Source of the DNA: Defluviibacillus sp043739385
GTDB lineage: Bacteria > Pseudomonadota > Gammaproteobacteria > Burkholderiales > Burkholderiaceae_C
Assembly (NCBI GenBank): GCA_043739385.1
Contig: JAYUED010000184.1
Coordinates: 1 to 64,000 of the forward strand
Length of the DNA: 64,000 bases
Direction of reading: 5' to 3'
A program made the position numbers and the translations under genes. Shown here piece after piece: positions 45,451 through 54,156 of this stretch. Under the pieces are notes generated by a model. The model had not been told where the DNA came from, made no database searches, and saw only the letters and a program-made list of their open reading frames with translations. The first letter of the stretch is position 1, and every line of letters starts with the position of its first letter.

Positions 45451-46782
45451 TCAATGCCCTGCGTGCAGCTTTTCATGGATGCGCTTAGTAGTGCGCCACA
45501 CTGCCCACAGCACCAGCGGTATCGATACCCCAGCGGCCATTTCTGGGTTCAGCGGTACACCCATTCCCTTTAACGCCTTGCCCACATAGAGCAGCAAGCT
45601 GACCACGTAATACGAGATCGCCGCAATTGACAGCCCTTCCACCGTCGACTGCAAGCGCAACTGCAAATCTTGTCCCCGCGTCAACTTTTCCAGCAATTGC
45701 TGGTTTTGCACCTCGGTTGCAATGTCCACCCGCGTGCGCAGCAGTGCACTGGTGCGCGCCACCCGCTCTGACAACGACGCCAGCCGCTGGGCGGTCGCCG
45801 CCACCGTGGCGATCGCTGGTGACAAGCGCCGTTGCATAAACTCCCCCAACGTCTGGGTGCCTGGAATCGCCTTTTCACGCAGCTCAACCAGCCGCTGCCC
45901 GACCAAGGTATCGTAGGCCCGAGTCGCCGAAAACCGGTACATATGTTCGGCCATCGCCCGCTCCACCCGGGCTGCCAGCGACACTAGCGTGTCAAGCAAC
46001 TCCTGGTCAGAGGCACTCTTGAGCTCTAACCGCGCCGTGATCTCTGCCAGCGCCAACTCCGCTTGCGCCAACATCGGAGCCAGCGCCTTCGCCACTGGCA
46101 ACCCTCGCAGCGACATCAGCCGATAGGTCTCCAACTCCAGCAATCGTTGCGAAATCCGCCCAACCCGCGTCTCGGTGGTACCTGGCGGTGCAATCACTAA
46201 CATCCGCTCAAAACCATCCGCACCAATGCGAAACTGCGTCACCGCCCACGAATGTCCGTAGCCCAACTGGGACGCGATCACCGTGCGTCCACCCAACCAA
46301 GTTTGCGTCTGAGCCATCAACGCACGCTGATCGGCCAAATCACCCTGCAAAAGCGCCATCTGAATCGCCGCTACCGTGGCACCGGGAATACTGCGCAACC
46401 AATCGGGCGACACCACCAACGCTGACAGCAAATCTGGCTCAGACGCGCCCAGTAATGCATCTTCAGCCAGTGTTTGAACAATGGAATACCGCGTGAACTC
46501 GGTGTGCCGCTCCCACTTGACGGTGTAGCCGTTCAGTCGCAAGCGCAAGAAGTTGTCCTGCAAACTCTCCAGCGGCAAACTCTCCTGACCTGGCAAACGC
46601 CGCAGATGCTCACACTCCAATTCGCGCGAAATACCCGCGTTGAGCACCGCCACGTAAGTGATGAGCGCCGGTAAACGCACCCGGGCTGAGGGGCGGGCGT
46701 GGACTTCGTTGTGCAGCGTGGTGCGTAGCGGATCGTTAGGTGGGAGCAGGTTCAATCCTGCGATTAGGTAGGGGGAACTCAT
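45451..46782 (-). CDS. DUF3422 family membrane protein
   Basis: A 443-residue protein of the DUF3422 family, found widely in Proteobacteria and of unknown function. It starts MSSPYLIAGLNLLPPNDPLR and includes HNEVHARPSARVR, a family mark. Two C-terminal transmembrane helices (about 378-398 and 408-428, including AISYYVVSLLLYVGKALK) anchor it; the middle is alpha-helical and likely coiled. It is flanked by terminators, so it is a stand-alone gene. Confidence 0.9.
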   Translation of the reverse strand: MSSPYLIAGLNLLPPNDPLRTTLHNEVHARPSARVRLPALITYVAVLNAGISRELECEHLRRLPGQESLPLESLQDNFLRLRLNGYTVKWERHTEFTRYSIVQTLAEDALLGASEPDLLSALVVSPDWLRSIPGATVAAIQMALLQGDLADQRALMAQTQTWLGGRTVIASQLGYGHSWAVTQFRIGADGFERMLVIAPPGTTETRVGRISQRLLELETYRLMSLRGLPVAKALAPMLAQAELALAEITARLELKSASDQELLDTLVSLAARVERAMAEHMYRFSATRAYDTLVGQRLVELREKAIPGTQTLGEFMQRRLSPAIATVAATAQRLASLSERVARTSALLRTRVDIATEVQNQQLLEKLTRGQDLQLRLQSTVEGLSIAAISYYVVSLLLYVGKALKGMGVPLNPEMAAGVSIPLVLWAVWRTTKRIHEKLHAGH

Positions 46783-46822
46783 GCGACTATTGTCCTAACC
46801 ATATTGCCTCGACAGCATATTC

Positions 46823-46848
46823 AAATGGCTCCCACAGGAGCCATTTTT
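46823..46848. terminator. Rho-independent terminator-like hairpin
   Basis: AAATGGCTCC, loop CACA, GGAGCCATTT followed by T residues. The T tract is stronger on the + strand; on the minus strand the hairpin is followed by GAATATG, so its value as terminator for the leftward malate synthase gene is uncertain. Confidence 0.6.
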
Positions 46849-46926
46849 CTATTTTTAACGCCAAAAGTAACGCTTGCGCAAGCTATACAAGCGCAAGCAG
46901 CTACCGTTTCAATAGCAGTCAGCGTC

Positions 46927-49164
46927 TTAAGCCACCCCTGCCTTAACCTTCAAGCGCCAAGCGTGCAGCAGTGGCTCGGTGTACCCACTGGGTTGTTCCA
47001 GTCCCTTGAACACCAAATCACAAGCCGCTTTGTAAGCCGCTGAGCTGCCAAAGTGACCCGCCATTGGCTTGTACAGTGCGTCGCCCGCGTTTTGGCTGTC
47101 CACTACTGCCGCCATGCGCTCAAACGTCTCTGTGATTTGGGCCTTGGTAACCACACCGTGGTACAGCCAGTTGGCCATGTGCTGGCTGCTGATACGCAGC
47201 GTAGCGCGGTCCTCCATCAAGCCGACGTTGTGGATGTCAGGCACTTTGGAGCAGCCTACACCTTGGTCAATCCAGCGCACCACGTAGCCAAGGATGCCTT
47301 GGGCGTTGTTGTCCAGCTCTTGGCTCTTTTCAGCGGCTGTCCAGTTTGGGCTGGCAGTGACGGGAATTTGCAGCAGGTTGTCGAGACAGTTGTTGCGTGT
47401 GGCGACCGGGTCGGCGGCGGCGTCTGCGGTTTCCATGGCCAGTTGAAGGGCCGCCACGTTAACTTGCTGGTAATGCAGCGCGTGCAGCGTAGCGCCGGTG
47501 GGGCTGGGCACCCAGGCGGTGTTGGCACCAGCTTTAGGGTGCGCAATTTTTTGCTCCAGCATGGCGGCCATCAGGTCGGGCATGGCCCACATGCCTTTAC
47601 CAATTTGGGCTTTGCCACGCAAGCCGCACGCGAGGCCGACTTGCACATTGTTTTTCTCATACGCAGCAATCCACGCGCTGGTCTTCATGTCGCCCTTGCG
47701 GATCATTGGGCCGGCTTGCATGGCGGTATGCATCTCGTCGCCGGTGCGGTCAAGAAAGCCAGTGTTGATAAAGGCGACGCGGCTGGCCGCAGCGGCAATA
47801 CAGGCTTTCAGGTTGACGCTGGTGCGGCGCTCTTCGTCCATGATGCCAAGCTTGACGGTGCTGTCAGGCAGGCCCAAGACCTTTTCGACACGACCAAACA
47901 GTTCAGCTGCAAAAGCGACTTCTGCGGGGCCGTGCATTTTGGGTTTGACGATGTAGACGCTGCCGGCACGGCTATTTTTAATGCCTTCGCCCGAAGGCAA
48001 GACACCACGGCCTTGCAAATCGTGCAAGGCAATGGTGGTCGTCACAACTGCGTCCAGAATGCCTTCAGGGATTTCCTTCGTGCTGCCGTCTTGAGCCGTG
48101 TAGGTGATGGCCGGGTTGGTCATCAAATGGCCGACGTTGCGCAGGAACATCAGCGAGCGGCCATGCAATTTGATAGCACCACCCGCAGCACTGGTGTACT
48201 CACGGTCAGGGTTCAGGCCACGGATGATAGTTTTTCCGCCTTTGACCAGTTCTTCCGTTAACGTGCCTTGCAAGATACCTAGCCAGTTGCTGTAGGCCAC
48301 CACTTTGTCTTGTGCATCGACCACGGTCACCGAGTCTTCCAGATCGAGGATGGTGGAGAGCGCAGCTTCCAGCACCAGATCGCTCACACCCGCAGAGTCG
48401 GTCTTGCCGATGGGAGTGGCGCGGTTGATGATGATGTCGAGGTGGTTGCCGTTGTTCTTGAGCAGGATGGACGTGGGCGCGGCAGCATCACCGTGGTGGC
48501 CAATAAATTGAGCAGGTGTTTTGAGACCTGTCGTGCTACCGTCTTTCAGGCTAACTGCCAGCTTGCCACTCACCACGGTGTAGCCTGTGGCGTCTTTATG
48601 AGAACCAGTGGCCAGCGGCGTGGACTGGTCCAGCACGTTGCGAGCGAAGGCGATGACCTTGGCACCGCGAATGGGGTTGTAGCCGCTGCCTTTTTCTGCG
48701 CCGTCGGTCTCCGGGATCGCGTCAGTGCCGTACAGCGCGTCGTACAGGCTGCCCCAGCGGGAATTGGCGGCGTTCAAGGCGTAGCGCGCATTCAGAATAG
48801 GCACGACCAATTGCGGCCCAGCTTGCAAGGCCAGTTCCGCATCTACATTCGCCGTGGTGGCGGTTACGCTGGCAGGCTCAGGAACGAGGTAGCCAATGGT
48901 TTCCAGGAATTTACGGTAAGCCACCATATCGCTGATGGGACCAGGGTTGGCTTTGTGCCAGGTGTCCAGCTCGATTTGCAGGCGGTCCCGCTCAGCCAGC
49001 AAAGCGATATTTTTAGGGGCTAAATCGGCGACGATAGCGTCAAAACCGGCCCAAAACTGGGCGCTAGCCACGCCGGTACCAGGCAGGACTTTGGACTCGA
49101 TGAACTGGTGCAGTTCGGTCGCCACTTGCAAGCGATGCACGGCGGTGCGGGGTGTGGTGGACAT
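46927..49164 (-). CDS. glcB: Malate synthase G
   Basis: A 745-residue glyoxylate-bypass enzyme condensing glyoxylate with acetyl-CoA to malate. Segments diagnostic of the G isoform include LDLEDSVTVVDAQDKV, TTIALHDLQGRG, and HGPAEVAFAAELF and GMWAMPDLMAAML. Length is normal to slightly long. The ATG at 49164 has GAGG about 10 nt upstream. No glyoxylate operon partners are adjacent. Use of two-carbon or fatty acid substrates fits the nearby fadD and cassette genes. Confidence 0.95.
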   Translation of the reverse strand: MSTTPRTAVHRLQVATELHQFIESKVLPGTGVASAQFWAGFDAIVADLAPKNIALLAERDRLQIELDTWHKANPGPISDMVAYRKFLETIGYLVPEPASVTATTANVDAELALQAGPQLVVPILNARYALNAANSRWGSLYDALYGTDAIPETDGAEKGSGYNPIRGAKVIAFARNVLDQSTPLATGSHKDATGYTVVSGKLAVSLKDGSTTGLKTPAQFIGHHGDAAAPTSILLKNNGNHLDIIINRATPIGKTDSAGVSDLVLEAALSTILDLEDSVTVVDAQDKVVAYSNWLGILQGTLTEELVKGGKTIIRGLNPDREYTSAAGGAIKLHGRSLMFLRNVGHLMTNPAITYTAQDGSTKEIPEGILDAVVTTTIALHDLQGRGVLPSGEGIKNSRAGSVYIVKPKMHGPAEVAFAAELFGRVEKVLGLPDSTVKLGIMDEERRTSVNLKACIAAAASRVAFINTGFLDRTGDEMHTAMQAGPMIRKGDMKTSAWIAAYEKNNVQVGLACGLRGKAQIGKGMWAMPDLMAAMLEQKIAHPKAGANTAWVPSPTGATLHALHYQQVNVAALQLAMETADAAADPVATRNNCLDNLLQIPVTASPNWTAAEKSQELDNNAQGILGYVVRWIDQGVGCSKVPDIHNVGLMEDRATLRISSQHMANWLYHGVVTKAQITETFERMAAVVDSQNAGDALYKPMAGHFGSSAAYKAACDLVFKGLEQPSGYTEPLLHAWRLKVKAGVA

Positions 49165-49484
49165 GGAGGGAACCTCAATAGTGGAAAAAAACAGTAGCCT
49201 TACTGTATTCGATACTTCTTCAGTAATTAATTGTGCAATTCACACTTAATTTATGACTTATTCAGATGTAATTAAAGCGATTTAAGGTCAAAACAATAGC
49301 CCATCCCGTAGAGCGAAGCAATTTATGAACCTAGGGGCCGTAATCAGAATCAGCCGGAGTGGCGGCGATGGTGTGATGTTAGCCATAACGTTATCGCCTC
49401 ATAGCGCTTTAAGGCAACCGCGTTATGACCAAAGAAGTTGCCGTTGCAAATATCCTCAAGCGTACGGCCACGCGAATTCTCGAG
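49165..49484. other. Intergenic region between malate synthase and the di-haem lipoprotein gene
   Basis: The 320 bp hold no gene I can support. The half next to glcB is AT-rich (TTAATTAATTGTG at about 49221-49245), as expected for a promoter and leader, but no clear -35/-10 pair stands out. The rest contains the 3' flank of the leftward cytochrome gene and a TAACGTTA palindrome near 49388. Confidence 0.4.
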
Positions 49485-50879
49485 TTAAGGGCGGGGTGGC
49501 GGTGGCCCAGGCGGTGGGCCGGGCGGCGCGGGCCGCACGGGCGCTGGTGGTGTGACGGCTGGTACTCCAGTGGCAGACAAGACGAAGCCATCGCTCAGGG
49601 TACCCAAGAAGGACACCACATCACCTACCTCGGCCTCGGTCAACACGGGGCCATCAACGCGACTGCGGTTGAACGGTGCCTTGGTGTGCTCAATGTTGCC
49701 TAGGTATGCCGCAGGCAGATCGTTCGGTACACCACTGGGGCCATACCAGCGCTCAGGATTGCTATTTCGGGTGGAGTAAAACCGCACAACCTCACGCAAA
49801 TCATTGAAAAACCCGTTGTGCATATACGCAGGACGTTCAGCCACGTTACGCAACGTGGGCATTCGGACTTTGCCGCAAAACTCTTCAATGCTGACGGTAC
49901 TGGTGGCGGTCAGCGTAGCAGGCAACGTTGACTGGATACGCAATGGGCCGCACAACCCCAGGTCATAGAACTTGGCGTCGGCGTTCGCAGGTATGGCCTT
50001 GTTGCGGGGGATGCCTGTGGCGAAGTAGGTGTGTTTGGAAAACAGTGAATCTTGCGGATTGCCGCTGCTGGGGTTCATCTGGTGGCAACCTGCGCAGTTG
50101 GCACGCTTCGCATCCATGAAAAGCGCCATGCCACGCTGCTCAGCCGGTGCAAGTTGTGTTTGTCCACGCACCATCGCGTCATATTTGGAACTGAAACTTT
50201 GCAGCTGGTCAGAGCGCTCAAAAGCGTCCATCGCCACACCCACCTGGGTAAAAGCCGTTTCGATAGCGGTATCGCTCGTCGCAATATTGGCAAAGATGTC
50301 GGCCCCAAACTCCTGTTGAAACAGCGGGGCGTAGCCGGCAACGGCGATTTTGGCCATCACCGCTTTGGCGCTGGTGTTGTTCATTTCATTCACATTAAGA
50401 AAGGGTTCCAGTGCCTGCAAAGCCAGTGTGTCCACACGACCATCCCAAAAGTGCCCACCCACCGCCTCGGTAACACCATGCTGCACGCGAAAGGCAAACC
50501 CGGGAACAAAACCGCTGTACGCATTGGTCATTGCATTGCGTAACCCTAAAACACCTCGGCTACCTAGAGGCACACCGACCAGCGACCGATTGTTCCCAGC
50601 AAAGCCCATGTTGGGCCGGTGACAGGACACACAGGCCGTACCCGGAGGCTCAGACAAATTGGTGTCGTTGAAGATCAACTGGCCCAGGCGCTGACGTGAG
50701 GTGAGGCCCACGACAGCTTTGGCTGTAACGGTATCGCTGGTAGCGCTAGTAGCGTTGACCGTGGTGTTCTTGGTCGCTGTTGACGAAGCTGCACCTGAAT
50801 CAAGTCCACCACCGCCACAAGCCGTCAGCAGCAATGTGGACAACAACACCACATGGCACAGGGGAATCAACGCTTTCAT
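49485..50879 (-). CDS. Di-haem cytochrome c peroxidase/MauG family lipoprotein
   Basis: A 464-residue protein with lipobox LTAC (Cys21), two haem sites CVSCH (83-87) and CAGCH (262-266), and CCP/MauG hallmarks GVLGLRNAMTN, WDGRVDTLALQALEP and PTLRNVAERPAYMHNG. The family includes peroxidases and maturation oxidases. The C-terminus is a proline-rich tail (PAPVRPAPPGPPPGPPPPRP), perhaps a wall- or surface-directed extension. The frame opens at 51209 through an acyl-CoA-synthetase fragment; ATG 50879 with CAGGAA upstream is the true start. Domain type recalls the cytochrome module of the giant lipoprotein at 12243-17360. Confidence 0.87.
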   Translation of the reverse strand: MKALIPLCHVVLLSTLLLTACGGGGLDSGAASSTATKNTTVNATSATSDTVTAKAVVGLTSRQRLGQLIFNDTNLSEPPGTACVSCHRPNMGFAGNNRSLVGVPLGSRGVLGLRNAMTNAYSGFVPGFAFRVQHGVTEAVGGHFWDGRVDTLALQALEPFLNVNEMNNTSAKAVMAKIAVAGYAPLFQQEFGADIFANIATSDTAIETAFTQVGVAMDAFERSDQLQSFSSKYDAMVRGQTQLAPAEQRGMALFMDAKRANCAGCHQMNPSSGNPQDSLFSKHTYFATGIPRNKAIPANADAKFYDLGLCGPLRIQSTLPATLTATSTVSIEEFCGKVRMPTLRNVAERPAYMHNGFFNDLREVVRFYSTRNSNPERWYGPSGVPNDLPAAYLGNIEHTKAPFNRSRVDGPVLTEAEVGDVVSFLGTLSDGFVLSATGVPAVTPPAPVRPAPPGPPPGPPPPRP

Positions 50880-50963
50880 AGCTATTCCTGAATAAAGAGA
50901 ATATCCAGCACTATGACTCATAAAGGCTGGCAGCGTGTGGACGAGGGATATAGAGGCAGGCGG

Positions 50964-51209
50964 GAAAGCAGAGTTCAAGCACAGCGTGACGACGGCATCG
51001 CCGCGTTGAAGGCCCAAGCTAAGCAGGTAATTGGCAAACTGATTGCAACGGCGGTCTAACGTGGCATAACTGGTTTCCTGACCGGCCTCGACCAAAGCCA
51101 CAGTGTGTGGCTGGCGTGCGGCGGTACGGCGCAGGCTGTCGCCAATGGCGATGCGATTGATGATGGTCGTTGTGATCGTTGTGATCGTGGTGGTTGTGGT
51201 GCCAGTCAT
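50964..51209 (-). pseudogene. Truncated acyl-CoA synthetase (N-terminal remnant)
   Basis: The first 82 codons of an open frame encode the N-terminus of an AMP-forming acyl-CoA ligase: DSLRRTAARQPHTVALVEAG, then SYATLDRRCNQFANYLLSLG and GDAVVTLCLNSA. Similarity stops abruptly at about 50964, before the AMP-binding motif, and the frame runs by chance into the cytochrome gene. The remnant begins with a Thr/Ile repeat (MTGTTTTTITTITTTI). It most likely belonged to the same leftward unit as the nitronate monooxygenase. Confidence 0.75.
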
Positions 51210-51303
51210 GCGAGTACCTTTTGGTTGTTGCCCATGATTCTTTCCGCAAGTGGCAGCAAATGTAAAAGCCGCCAGAGAGAGCCGCCACGCTCAGCTGTCA
51301 CAT

Positions 51304-52236
51304 TCAGAACGACCTGGCCTGCGCCAATACGCCCAACCGCGACGTGATGGCGAAGAACTCGGCCACGGTGTCCTCAATAATCCGCTGCGCCGATTTCACC
51401 GCATCGATCAAACCTACAGTTTGTCCGGCCAACGCAGGCGCTGCTTCCATATTGCCCTCAAAGTACACGCCCAAAATGCCTTGTAAGGCGCTGGCGGGCA
51501 TCAAGCCCTCATCGTAAATCGCCTGAGTGCGTTCTGATTTCAAGGCACGGATGCAAGGCGAGGACTTTTTGTTCAGCACCCAGGTACCAGTTTCCTTGGC
51601 ATCCACAATGGCCTGCTTGTAGTTGGCATGGACGGGGCTTTCTAGGCAACTGACAAAGCGCGTCCCCATTTGAATCGCCTCAGCCCCCAGCGCAAACGCC
51701 GCCGCCATGCCACGACCATCGCAAATACCGCCTGCAGCAATCATCGGCACCTCGGTACGGGCGCGAATCGCTTGCAGCAGCACCAGCGTTGAGACTTCTT
51801 CTGGATTCTTGAAGCCGCCACCTTCAGCCCCCTCCACCACCAGGCCGTCGATGCCCGCATCGACGCATTTCATGGCCGCGTCCACTGTGGGAACCGCGTG
51901 GTAAACCACGATGCCGGCATCATGCAGCGGCTGTATAAATTTGGCCGGGCTACCCGCCGAGGTAGTGACGAATTTCACGCCAGAGGCGCAAACGAACTTC
52001 AGCATGGCGTCATCTTTGAGAAAGCGAATCGGCAAATTCACGCCAAACGGAAGACCCAGCGCGCTCATTTGAGTAATCTCACGCTGGCAGTTTTCAGTTT
52101 CACCCGACGAAGTTTCGATGATGCCCAAGCCGCCAGCGCGTGACACTGCCGAGGCCAGCGCAGTGCGTGCAATCCAGCCCATGGGGGCTTGAACGATAGG
52201 GTATTTGGCGCCAGTGTGAGCGAGAACGCGGTTCAT
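51304..52236 (-). CDS. Nitronate monooxygenase (2-nitropropane dioxygenase family)
   Basis: A 310-residue FMN TIM-barrel oxidoreductase. YPIVQAPMGWIARTALASAV near the start, VVEGAEGGGF in the middle and the phosphate-binding AAGGICDGRGMAAAFALGAE with MGTRF are classic. The frame opens at 52311 but ATG 52236 gives the family start MNRVLAHTGAKYPIVQ. Physiological role may be detoxifying nitronates or a general enoyl-type activity. It precedes a broken acyl-CoA synthetase and is followed upstream by the IclR gene, 91 bp away. Confidence 0.9.
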   Translation of the reverse strand: MNRVLAHTGAKYPIVQAPMGWIARTALASAVSRAGGLGIIETSSGETENCQREITQMSALGLPFGVNLPIRFLKDDAMLKFVCASGVKFVTTSAGSPAKFIQPLHDAGIVVYHAVPTVDAAMKCVDAGIDGLVVEGAEGGGFKNPEEVSTLVLLQAIRARTEVPMIAAGGICDGRGMAAAFALGAEAIQMGTRFVSCLESPVHANYKQAIVDAKETGTWVLNKKSSPCIRALKSERTQAIYDEGLMPASALQGILGVYFEGNMEAAPALAGQTVGLIDAVKSAQRIIEDTVAEFFAITSRLGVLAQARSF

Positions 52237-52327
52237 GGGATTCCAATGCAGCAGGGGTAAATAGGGGGGAACGCTGCGATTATGGGAAGCAGAGGTTAGC
52301 GGGGGTGTCACTGGGGTTACCCAGCCC

Positions 52328-53071
52328 TCACCCTACCTGCCCTGTCAGCCCCCGAGCAGCCTCAAGCACCGGCTTTACCCACCGCTCGTCATACCTGTGT
52401 GCGGGCATGGTCAGCGTCAGCGCTGCGGCCAGAGTGCCGTCTGCCTTGAATACCGGCGCAGATATTCCAGCCAACTCCGCACTCCTGTCCCCCACCACCG
52501 CGCAGTAGCCCTTCTCGCGCACTTTGGCGTAGAGGTTTTTATCTTTTGAAGCGAAAGTACTTGCTAGACCTGCGCCATAAGCGATCAAGATACGAGCGCC
52601 TGCCCCGCGATCCGAAGGCAGGATATCGCCAGCCTTAACGTGGTCGCGCAGAATGTTAGGCGAATCGACGCGGTAAAGACACAGGCGCTTCCAGTCGGGG
52701 CCAGCCCCCTGGCGCACGTGGTAGGCGGCGCTTTCGCCCGTGGCGGCGACCAACTGGCGCAGCACCGGCATCACCACGTGGTCTAACGAAAAGGACGCGG
52801 TGTAGAGGCTACTGAGACGTGCCACCTCGCTTCCCAAACCATAGCGCCCATCGCTTGTGCGCTGTACGAAGCGAGCATGTTCCAGAGAAGCCAACAGGCG
52901 TAACACCGTGCTTTTGTACAAACGGGTACGTTCGGCCAATTCGGTTAACGACAGCGAGGCATCACCAGCTGTGAAGGCAGACAACAACGTCAGCGCCCGG
53001 TCAACCGCTGCGGCACCACCAGGGGCGGCAGCGGTATCGGCGAGGGATTCAGTTAGGGCTTTACGGGGCAT
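52328..53071 (-). CDS. IclR family transcriptional regulator (cassette B)
   Basis: A 247-residue IclR regulator. The winged helix-turn-helix (about 24-85: ALTLLSAFTAGDASLSLTEL, then TRLYKSTVLRLLASLEHA) precedes the IclR effector domain (AAYHVRQGAG; SDRGAGARILIAYG). It is divergent from the cassette B lyase across a 131-bp AT-rich gap with repeated motifs, and is the likely regulator of both sides. Confidence 0.92.
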   Translation of the reverse strand: MPRKALTESLADTAAAPGGAAAVDRALTLLSAFTAGDASLSLTELAERTRLYKSTVLRLLASLEHARFVQRTSDGRYGLGSEVARLSSLYTASFSLDHVVMPVLRQLVAATGESAAYHVRQGAGPDWKRLCLYRVDSPNILRDHVKAGDILPSDRGAGARILIAYGAGLASTFASKDKNLYAKVREKGYCAVVGDRSAELAGISAPVFKADGTLAAALTLTMPAHRYDERWVKPVLEAARGLTGQVG

Positions 53072-53110
53072 AGAGGTTGACAGGCAGGTGAAAGCGTTTT
53101 AAATTCCAAT

Positions 53111-53151
53111 AATTCCATTAAACAGAATTTAGTTCTATCTTACAGAATTTA
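53111..53151. promoter_or_regulatory. Candidate IclR operator: phased ACAGAATTTA repeats
   Basis: Two identical copies of ACAGAATTTA (53122-53131 and 53142-53151) are exactly 20 bp apart, two helical turns. AATTC at 53111-53115 and GAATT at 53125-53129 also form an inverted pair. They lie midway between the divergent IclR and lyase genes, the usual place for an IclR site. Confidence 0.5.
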
Positions 53152-53202
53152 ATTAATGTCATCAAGCCCAGCAATTCAATCAAGCCCATCAAGCTTAAGA
53201 CC

Positions 53203-54144
53203 ATGACACCTTCGCACACCAACTCACAACCTACCGATGTACTCATCAGCGAAGTCGGCCTGCGTGACGGCCTGCAAAGCGTCTCACGCACCATGGCGAC
53301 GACGGACAAACTGCGCTGGATTGATGCTTTGGTCGCTTCAGGTCTGCGCGAACTGGAAGTCTGCTCCTTCGTCCCACCAGCGCTGCTGCCGCAAATGGCG
53401 GATGCTGCTGAGGTGGTGCGCCACGCCCTCACCCACCCTGGCGTCACAGTGATGGCCCTGGTGCCCAACCTGCGCGGCGCCGAGGTGGCGCTGAAGGCCG
53501 GCGTCCATAAGTTGACCATACCCGTATCCGCCAGCGCGGCGCATTCATTGGCCAATGTGCGCAAGACCCGTGAAGAGATGGTGACGGAGGTGCGGCGCAT
53601 TGCGCGGCTGCGCGACGCCATCGCGCCACACGTGAAGATTGAAGCCGGCATTTCCACCGCCTTTGGCTGCACGCTACAGGGCGTGGTTGCTGAGGACGAC
53701 GTCATCTGGCTGGCCGAACAATGCATCGTGGCAGGGGCAGACGAGTCAGGCCTATCAGACACCACCGGCCACGCTAACCCGATACAGGTCCGCCGCCTGT
53801 TCACACGCTTGCGGGCCGCCTTAGGCAACAAGGCGGGTGCCGCGCACATGCACAACACGCGGGGGCTGGGCTTGACGAACTGCCTCGCGGCGTATGACGC
53901 AGGTGTGCGTACGTTTGACGCCTCGCTGGGCGGCTTGGGTGGCTGCCCCTACGCACCGGGTGCATCAGGCAATGTCGTCACAGAGGACTTGGTGTTCATG
54001 TTCGAGGCCAGTGGTATTTGCACGGGGGTGGACATCGCCCGGCTGATCGCCGCCCGCGAACCGCTCAAGGCTGGGCTGCCGGGTGAACCCCTCTACGGAA
54101 TGACACCAGAGGCAGGGCTGCCGCTGGGATTTTCAAAAAAATAA
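53203..54144 (+). CDS. Hydroxymethylglutaryl-CoA lyase family protein (cassette B)
   Basis: A 313-residue DRE-TIM lyase. Arg21-Asp22 in EVGLRDGLQ, His215 and His217 in HMHNTRG, and Cys248 in GLGGCPYAPGASGN are present, at the same positions as in the cassette A enzyme apart from the N-terminal shift. The two are clearly distinct paralogues (different segments from 30 to 200). It starts cassette B and is followed after 12 bp by the CoA-transferase. It likely cleaves a 3-hydroxy-3-methylacyl-type CoA ester. Confidence 0.92.
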   Translation: MTPSHTNSQPTDVLISEVGLRDGLQSVSRTMATTDKLRWIDALVASGLRELEVCSFVPPALLPQMADAAEVVRHALTHPGVTVMALVPNLRGAEVALKAGVHKLTIPVSASAAHSLANVRKTREEMVTEVRRIARLRDAIAPHVKIEAGISTAFGCTLQGVVAEDDVIWLAEQCIVAGADESGLSDTTGHANPIQVRRLFTRLRAALGNKAGAAHMHNTRGLGLTNCLAAYDAGVRTFDASLGGLGGCPYAPGASGNVVTEDLVFMFEASGICTGVDIARLIAAREPLKAGLPGEPLYGMTPEAGLPLGFSKK

Positions 54145-54156
54145 TCTGATTTAACT

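Noticed and set aside
47053..48261. 402-codon open frame on the + strand
   Set aside because: Lies wholly antisense to malate synthase G, which has clear family motifs; composition is a shadow of its codon use.
49485..51209. A single 574-residue ligase-cytochrome fusion protein
   Set aside because: The first 82 codons are a truncated ligase, and a complete lipoprotein signal with its own ribosome site starts at 50879.
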